A program made the position numbers and the translations under genes. DNA of 10,895 bases from assembly GCA_016866375.1 (NCBI GenBank), contig VGMK01000058.1, positions 1-10,895 on the forward strand. The letters run 5' to 3'. Of the stretch, positions 6,610-10,895 are shown piece by piece. The DNA is from Bacteroidota bacterium. GTDB lineage: Bacteria; Bacteroidota; Bacteroidia; Flavobacteriales_D; Crocinitomicaceae. Position 1 is the first letter of the stretch; each line of letters starts with the position of its first letter. Below the pieces are notes generated by a model, which made no database searches, was not told the origin of the DNA, and worked only from the letters and a program-made list of their open reading frames with translations.

Positions 6610-7481
6610 CAGGCCTTTGCTTTACTGAAGATTGTAAATCTATGTTCGTCGAGGAGGTAGTTATCCCCAATACTCATAACGTGCACAACCAAATTTTTAA
6701 TAGAAATAGGTTCTCCCAAATCCACGTCTGTGATATTTGTATCCGTAATATGACGGCCATCAACTAACATTACCAGTCCGGAACCAAGAGCCTCCATTCG
6801 GTTGCCATTTGTAATGAGTAATCCCGTATCCTCTCCTAGCCCTATACCGAGTGTCTTTGGATTACTGACAACCGCTTGACATAATCTTCCTATTCTACCA
6901 CGTTGTACAAAATGAGTATCAATTATCACATGATCGATTAAACCTAAACCACATGTAATTTTCACTTCTCCTTTTAGCAGCGCCTCTTGGCTTGATCCCT
7001 GATATATCATTGATTTAGAAGCAGAATGAGCACCGGCAGAAGTTCCAACATATATAAACTCCTCTTCTTGGTATTTTTTAATGAGTAAATCGTGTATGGG
7101 TGTTCCACCAAAGATCGAAGTAAGCCTCAATTGATCTCCACCCGTAAAAAAAATGACATCTGCGTTCTTAACTCTTTCCTCCACATGTTCACCTAAAACC
7201 TCTTCGCGATTGCTTATTTTTAAAACGTTTACGTTATCTGCCCCTAAAAAGGCAAATGCCCTTGCATATTCAGCACCAACTGTTTCGGGAATCTTTGAAG
7301 CCGTTGGAATTATTTCGATCCTGGAATTCAGCCCATGTTTTGACTCGTCAATAATTCTTTTCAGAATGCCTTTCTCAAAAAAGTTCAGGTTATTTTCTAC
7401 CTGATCCTCGAAATTAAGCTCTGTAAAACTCCCTTTGTCTACCGCTCCCCCAATGATTATTAGCTTTCCTATTGGTGTCAT
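6609..7481 (-). CDS. cphB: Cyanophycinase (S51-family serine exopeptidase)
   Basis: A 290-residue serine peptidase of family S51 that degrades cyanophycin (multi-L-arginyl-poly-L-aspartate) to beta-Asp-Arg dipeptides. Diagnostic motifs are LIIIGGA (7-13), EIIPTAS (56-62), FFTGGDQLRLTSIFGGT (111-127), the nucleophile elbow GTSAGAH (146-152, Ser148), GLGLI (178-182), DTHFVQRGRIGRL (189-201, probable catalytic His191) and GIGLGEDTG (212-220, probable acid Glu217). The Ser-His-Glu spacing agrees with my memory of the Synechocystis enzyme. The segment usually reads GIDEDTA, so G216 replaces an expected Asp. The protein lacks a signal peptide and should act in the cytosol on an internal polymer or its fragments, unlike secreted CphE enzymes. 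It leads an operon with isoaspartyl peptidase and an M48 protease. No cyanophycin synthetase is visible in the window. A related S51 dipeptidase (PepE) is unlikely given the length and the QLRLTSIFGGT motif. Confidence 0.9.
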   Translation of the reverse strand: MTPIGKLIIIGGAVDKGSFTELNFEDQVENNLNFFEKGILKRIIDESKHGLNSRIEIIPTASKIPETVGAEYARAFAFLGADNVNVLKISNREEVLGEHVEERVKNADVIFFTGGDQLRLTSIFGGTPIHDLLIKKYQEEEFIYVGTSAGAHSASKSMIYQGSSQEALLKGEVKITCGLGLIDHVIIDTHFVQRGRIGRLCQAVVSNPKTLGIGLGEDTGLLITNGNRMEALGSGLVMLVDGRHITDTNITDVDLGEPISIKNLVVHVMSIGDNYLLDEHRFTIFSKAKA

Positions 7482-7485
7482 AAAA

Positions 7486-7493
7486 CAAAAATA
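7486..7493 (-). promoter_or_regulatory. Candidate -7 promoter box before cphB
   Basis: The minus strand reads TATTTTTG, an exact match to TAnnTTTG, with its last base four positions before the cphB ATG. This is the same sequence and the same spacing as found before holA. There is no well-placed -33 element: the only nearby TTG (7510-7508) leaves a 14-base spacer, which is short. If used, the mRNA would have little or no leader. Confidence 0.35.
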
Positions 7494-7618
7494 TAAATTT
7501 TGAATTCCAATTTGGAGATTAAAAAATTGTACTTTTCAACAAATTAATAAAAGAGTTATTTGCAAAAGGTTGTTCATTACTATTGACCTAATTTACAATA
7601 CACTTAACTCATAATTCC

Positions 7619-7626
7619 TACTTTTG
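7619..7626 (+). promoter_or_regulatory. Candidate -7 promoter box before dut
   Basis: TACTTTTG matches the Bacteroidota -7 consensus TAnnTTTG on the plus strand. A start point a few bases downstream, near 7631-7633, would give a leader of about 15 bases to the TTG at 7647. The -33 region holds only a weak TTTA (7592-7595, 23-base spacing). Together with the cphB box it makes the 165-bp region 7482-7646 a divergent promoter region. No hairpin terminator or riboswitch is apparent there. Confidence 0.4.
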
Positions 7627-7646
7627 ATTTAATAAAATTCAGCAAA

Positions 7647-8078
7647 TTGGTTCACATAATTAATAAAAGTAAACACGAATTGCCACAATACGAGACCATT
7701 GGTTCTTCCGGAATGGACGTTAGAGCTAACCTAGAAAGTCCTTTAGAAATCGCTCCTCTGGGCAGAGCCCTTGTAAAAACCGGTCTCTTTTTAGAGATGA
7801 CACCGGGATTGGAGTGTCAAGTTAGACCAAGAAGTGGGTTGGCTTTAAAAAAAGGAATTACAGTATTGAATACACCAGGAACCATTGACGCCGATTACAG
7901 GGGCGAAATTGGCGTAATTCTCGTTAACCTTTCAAATGAAACATTTTTTGTAGAGGATGGTGAGCGAATTGCTCAACTTGTCTTCTGCAAAATTGAAAAA
8001 ATAGAATTTAAAGCAGTAAATGTACTTACTGAAACTAATCGTGGGAGTGGAGGTTTTGGAAGTACTGGAATTAACTAA
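7647..8078 (+). CDS. dut: Deoxyuridine 5'-triphosphate nucleotidohydrolase (dUTPase)
   Basis: A 143-residue homotrimeric dUTPase that hydrolyses dUTP to dUMP and pyrophosphate, keeping uracil out of DNA and supplying the precursor for dTMP. All five family motifs are present in order: SSGMDVRA (20-27), RPRSGLA (60-66), GTIDADYRGEIG (78-89), GERIAQLVF (105-113) and the C-terminal arm RGSGGFGSTG (132-141). The start is unusual. The only in-frame ATG before motif 2 is the Met inside motif 1 (residue 23), so the protein must begin at a non-ATG codon. TTG at 7647 gives the family's usual N-terminus (x-V-x-IINKS), and the frame is open back to a TAA at 7605-7607 with only ATA and ATT codons as other candidates. 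The nucleotidyltransferase gene follows after 12 bp. Confidence 0.93.
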   Translation: MVHIINKSKHELPQYETIGSSGMDVRANLESPLEIAPLGRALVKTGLFLEMTPGLECQVRPRSGLALKKGITVLNTPGTIDADYRGEIGVILVNLSNETFFVEDGERIAQLVFCKIEKIEFKAVNVLTETNRGSGGFGSTGIN

Positions 8079-8090
8079 ACGATTAATCAT

Positions 8091-9101
8091 ATGAATGTCA
8101 TCGTACCCATGGCCGGACGCGGCAGTCGATTAAGGCCTCACACATTAACGGTCCCAAAACCACTATTACCCATTGGCGGAAAACCCATTGTTCACAGGTT
8201 GGTGGAGGAGATTGCAGAAGTATGCCACGAGAAAATTAATGAAATTGCTTTTGTAATTGGTGATTTTGGAGAGGTAACAGAAAAAGAATTATTAAAAGTA
8301 GCGGAAAGCCTGGGCGCAAAAGGATCGATACACTATCAAGAAAAACCTTTGGGAACAGCCCATGCTGTTCTTTGTGCTGCAGACAAATTGGTTGGGCCAA
8401 CCGTTGTCGCATTTGCAGACACCTTATTTAAGGCTGACTTCAAAATTAATCCTCAAGATGAGGGGATTTTATGGGTAAAACAAATTGAGGATCCGAGTGC
8501 TTTTGGTGTAGTAAAGTTGAATAAAAACGGCGATATAATTGATTTTGTTGAGAAACCTAAAGAATTTGTTTCTGATCTCGCAATGATAGGAATATACTAT
8601 TTCAAAAATGGGGAACGATTACTAAATGAACTTCAATACCTAATTGATCACAACATAATTAAAGGCGGTGAATACCAATTGCCGGATGCTTTACGTAGGA
8701 TGTCCGAAGATGGTTGTATTTTTAAACCTGGTGAAGTTATGGAGTGGATGGACTGTGGAAACAAAGAAGTTACGATCCATACCAATCAACGTGTATTAGA
8801 ACATGATTGGGCAGCCCACAAAGGTCTTGTTCACCCTTCTGTAAGAGTACAAGACGCGGTAATTATTCCCCCTTGTTATGTTGGTGAAGATGTCATTATT
8901 TCCAATTCAGTTGTAGGCCCTCATGTTTCAATTGGTTCAGGAAGTCACATTAGCAACTCCATCGTTAAAAATAGTATTATTCAATCTCAAACTGCCATTC
9001 TAAATTCTATTTTAGAGGATTCAATGATTGGCTCAAATGTTGTAATTCAAGGCTCAACAAAAGATCTAAGTCTTGGAGATTTTAGCAGTTATCATGTATA
9101 A
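8091..9101 (+). CDS. Sugar-phosphate nucleotidyltransferase with C-terminal left-handed beta-helix
   Basis: A 336-residue NTP-transferase that would join a nucleoside triphosphate to a sugar-1-phosphate to make an NDP-sugar for polysaccharide or glycolipid synthesis. The N-terminal Rossmann-like domain shows the signature MAGRGSRLRP (7-16) with KPLLPI (23-28), EKPLGTAHAV (84-93), FADTLF (108-113, with D110 as the metal ligand where GD is more usual), DPSAFGVV (134-141) and FVEKP (152-156). Residues ~246-322 contain hexad repeats of the left-handed beta-helix type (VHPSV, IIPPCYVGEDV, SIGSGSHI, MIGSNVVI). It resembles glucose-1-phosphate thymidylyl- and uridylyltransferase-like proteins of archaeal and Bacteroidota type, but the sugar and base cannot be read from sequence, and the helix lacks an obvious acetyltransferase signature. 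It lies 12 bp after dut and overlaps the TPR gene by 8 bases. Confidence 0.85.
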   Translation: MNVIVPMAGRGSRLRPHTLTVPKPLLPIGGKPIVHRLVEEIAEVCHEKINEIAFVIGDFGEVTEKELLKVAESLGAKGSIHYQEKPLGTAHAVLCAADKLVGPTVVAFADTLFKADFKINPQDEGILWVKQIEDPSAFGVVKLNKNGDIIDFVEKPKEFVSDLAMIGIYYFKNGERLLNELQYLIDHNIIKGGEYQLPDALRRMSEDGCIFKPGEVMEWMDCGNKEVTIHTNQRVLEHDWAAHKGLVHPSVRVQDAVIIPPCYVGEDVIISNSVVGPHVSIGSGSHISNSIVKNSIIQSQTAILNSILEDSMIGSNVVIQGSTKDLSLGDFSSYHV

Positions 9102-10782
9102 ATTGATCTTTGGTTTGATGTTTCTCGCGCTTGCATCATGTGCGCCTACCAAGTCTATTTCACGGCAAAAATCAAGTAACTATTTCAAACATTTTCACGA
9201 GGGTATTCGCTTTCAACTCACGGGGGATTATCAAAAAGCGATAGAAGCTTTCGAGAAAAGTCTTTTAGCAGAATCCAAAGACGACGCCGCTGCTTATGGA
9301 ATAGCCTTATGTTTGGAGAAGCAAAATCAGGCTGGGGCTTCCATCGAATATCTGCAAAGAGCTTGTAATTCAGACCCAAGAAATAATTACTATAAAATTC
9401 AACTAGCCAAACTTTACCAAATTACAGGTGAATTTCAAAAGGCCGCTGAGATACAGGAAAAGCTTATAGCTATTTTTCCTGAAAACGAGCAATTATATTA
9501 TGATGCTGCTATGAATTATACAAGTGCTAAAAATGTAAAAAAAGCATTAAAAATACTTGATAATTTAAGGAGCAGGTATGGGAACTCTCCTGACATAGTG
9601 CTCTATCGTTATGATATTCTTCTCAAAGCAGACCCCACAGCTAAAAAGGGAATAGAGTTGTTAGAAAAGTCAATTCTTGAATTTCCAAACGATCCTGGAA
9701 TCCTGTCTTACCTCGTCGACTATTATATGACTAACGAAAATTATTCAAAGGGCACAGAATTTTTAGAGCAATTAGTTTTGGCTGATGAAACGAATGCTTT
9801 AGCCTGCTTATTACTTGGAGATATTACTTTTGAGGCAGGTAAAAAAGATCTAGCATTTGCCTATTACAAAAAAGCTTTAAAAGGTGAAGGGTTAAATGTG
9901 AAGACCATTGCTGAAACCTTTGTGAAAATGAAAGAGATTTGGCTAACGGATTCTGAAATGAGTACTTTAATGGATGCTTGTGAACGAGATTGGCCCAGGG
10001 AGTCGCTTATTTTCGCGCTGCTAGGTGACTACTACTATGCTCAAAAGAATTTACTGAGGACCATATACTATTATAAAAAAGCAGTTGAATTAAATCCGGA
10101 CCTAAATGCTATTTGGAACCAATTGTTATTATTGGAGTTTGAAGTAGAAGACTGGCCAAGTCTTAAAATAGATGGAAGCAAGGTAATCGAATTATTTCCG
10201 TTATCCCCTTTAGGTTATTACATGAGCGGCACTGCCATGAATCGTCTTGGCGAGTATTCATTAGCCAAATCAATACTAGAGGAAGGAATTTTCTTTGTTT
10301 TAAATGATGATCAACTGAAAGGAGAATTTAAAGCGCAATTGGCAGAGTCCTATTTTGGAGTTCAGGATGTCAAAGCAGGATTAAAATTGTATGACGAATC
10401 CATTCGCTTATCACCAAACAATAATTATATTTTAAATCTTTATTTTAAAAGCACTATTTTTAAATTGAAAGACCCCGAAAAAGCGAGGGAGCTATATGAA
10501 ATGCTCATTGTCTCTGAAATGAATGAAAATCGGAAAAAAGAAAGTTTAGCACTTTTATCCTTTGTTGAAAAAAAATTCAAAGAGGCATTTAACGTTCTTG
10601 AAAGTATTGAACAATCTTATTTTCGTTATTTAGATGTTTTGGAACTTCAAGGTGATGTACTCTTCTTTCTTGATAAAAAAGTAGAAGCAAAACAAAAATG
10701 GCAAGAGGCAAAAACAAGAGGGAAAAAGTCATCCGTTTTAGAGCAAAAATTAACTACTGGTATCTACTATGATCCTTTATAG
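9094..10782 (+). CDS. Tetratricopeptide-repeat lipoprotein
   Basis: A 562-residue predicted outer-membrane or periplasmic lipoprotein made mostly of TPR helical hairpins, so likely a scaffold or chaperone-like binding protein. I chose the ATG at 9094 because it gives a clean signal sequence (MYKLIFGLMFLALASC) with a canonical lipobox L13-A14-S15-C16. An open frame extends 7 codons upstream to a TTG, but that would bury the signal. The start overlaps the stop of the preceding gene by 8 bases. Degenerate TPR units are visible at roughly 32-65 (GDYQKAIEAFEKSL), 66-99, 100-133 (GEFQKAAEIQEKLI), 136-165, 233-266, 306-340 (NLLRTIYYYKKAVELNP), 373-407 (GEYSLAKSILEEGI), 415-447 and 515-548 (KKVEAKQKWQEAKTRG). 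The specific function is unknown to me. Its neighbours suggest a part in envelope or glycan assembly, which is inference. Confidence 0.85.
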   Translation: MYKLIFGLMFLALASCAPTKSISRQKSSNYFKHFHEGIRFQLTGDYQKAIEAFEKSLLAESKDDAAAYGIALCLEKQNQAGASIEYLQRACNSDPRNNYYKIQLAKLYQITGEFQKAAEIQEKLIAIFPENEQLYYDAAMNYTSAKNVKKALKILDNLRSRYGNSPDIVLYRYDILLKADPTAKKGIELLEKSILEFPNDPGILSYLVDYYMTNENYSKGTEFLEQLVLADETNALACLLLGDITFEAGKKDLAFAYYKKALKGEGLNVKTIAETFVKMKEIWLTDSEMSTLMDACERDWPRESLIFALLGDYYYAQKNLLRTIYYYKKAVELNPDLNAIWNQLLLLEFEVEDWPSLKIDGSKVIELFPLSPLGYYMSGTAMNRLGEYSLAKSILEEGIFFVLNDDQLKGEFKAQLAESYFGVQDVKAGLKLYDESIRLSPNNNYILNLYFKSTIFKLKDPEKARELYEMLIVSEMNENRKKESLALLSFVEKKFKEAFNVLESIEQSYFRYLDVLELQGDVLFFLDKKVEAKQKWQEAKTRGKKSSVLEQKLTTGIYYDPL

Positions 10783-10895
10783 ACATTGCCTTTTTTTACT
10801 ATGCGCTTTTACCTCCATAAGTTGTGCTAAAAAGACTATACAAGATGTGGTTTCTTCCGAAAATCCACCTAAAATAAAAGATAAGGTGCTGATTG
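10769..10895 (+). CDS. Predicted lipoprotein, N-terminal part (possibly DUF4292 / LolB-like)
   Basis: This gene runs off the right edge; 42 codons are visible. It starts at an ATG at 10769 inside the end of the TPR gene (14-base overlap). The N-terminus (MILYRHCLFLLCAFTSISC) is a short signal peptide with a lipobox S-I-S-C, with lipidation expected at C19, followed by the polar stretch AKKTIQDVVSSENPPKIKDK. In Bacteroidota genomes the gene after a dut / nucleotidyltransferase / TPR-lipoprotein run is, as I recall, often a DUF4292 family lipoprotein thought to share the LolA/LolB fold. The visible sequence is compatible but not diagnostic, so the family call rests on gene order alone. Confidence 0.6.
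   Translation, partial: MILYRHCLFLLCAFTSISCAKKTIQDVVSSENPPKIKDKVLI

Noticed and set aside
9073..9093. Upstream TTG start for the TPR protein, adding 7 residues
   Set aside because: The ATG at 9094 gives a compact signal peptide and canonical lipobox; the longer form would extend the N-terminus and lie deeper inside the previous gene.
9094..10782. Secretion or gliding-motility component as an alternative for the TPR protein
   Set aside because: TPR repeats and a lipobox are too general, and no Por/Gld/Spr partner genes are present in the window.

Overview
The window reads as an ordinary, gene-dense chromosomal stretch of an AT-rich member of the Bacteroidota. The evidence is as follows. Several intergenic regions carry the phylum's -7 promoter box (TAnnTTTG). 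Start codons are not preceded by purine-rich Shine-Dalgarno sequences. The protein families (YumC-type ferredoxin reductase, short AroE, SerRS with an EVSSVS segment, lipoprotein TPR protein) have the sequence character I associate with that phylum. I see no rRNA, tRNA, CRISPR array, insertion sequence or phage gene, and no gap longer than about 165 bp between genes.

Layout: bases 1-7481 are read on the minus strand and 7647-10895 on the plus strand, with a 165-bp divergent intergenic region between them. Following the minus strand in the direction of transcription, there are three tightly packed groups. Group 1 is cyanophycinase, then isoaspartyl peptidase/asparaginase, then an M48-family lipoprotein metalloprotease (7481 to 4995). 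Group 2 is serS then aroE (4961 to 2932). Group 3 is holA then rsmE (2818 to 1143). These are followed by a ferredoxin-NADP reductase (1072 to 62) and probably the first codons of another gene at the left edge. The plus strand has dut, a sugar-phosphate nucleotidyltransferase with a beta-helix tail, a large TPR lipoprotein, and the first 42 codons of a further lipoprotein running off the right edge.

How the genes work together: cyanophycinase and isoaspartyl peptidase form a logical two-step pathway (polymer to beta-Asp-Arg dipeptide to free Asp and Arg). They share a 1-nt stop/start overlap, which suggests coupled translation. No cyanophycin synthetase lies in the window, so the source of the substrate is open. 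serS, aroE, holA and rsmE are housekeeping genes (tRNA charging, shikimate pathway, replication clamp loader, 16S rRNA methylation). The plus-strand cluster combines nucleotide-pool sanitation with a sugar-activation enzyme and two overlapping envelope lipoproteins of unknown role.

Points of real interest are modest: dut has no usable ATG and appears to start at TTG just downstream of a promoter box; two genes have a -7 box only 4 nt before their ATG, implying leaderless or near-leaderless mRNAs; and the cyanophycin-degradation pair lacks a visible synthetase. I do not see a convincing undescribed system here.
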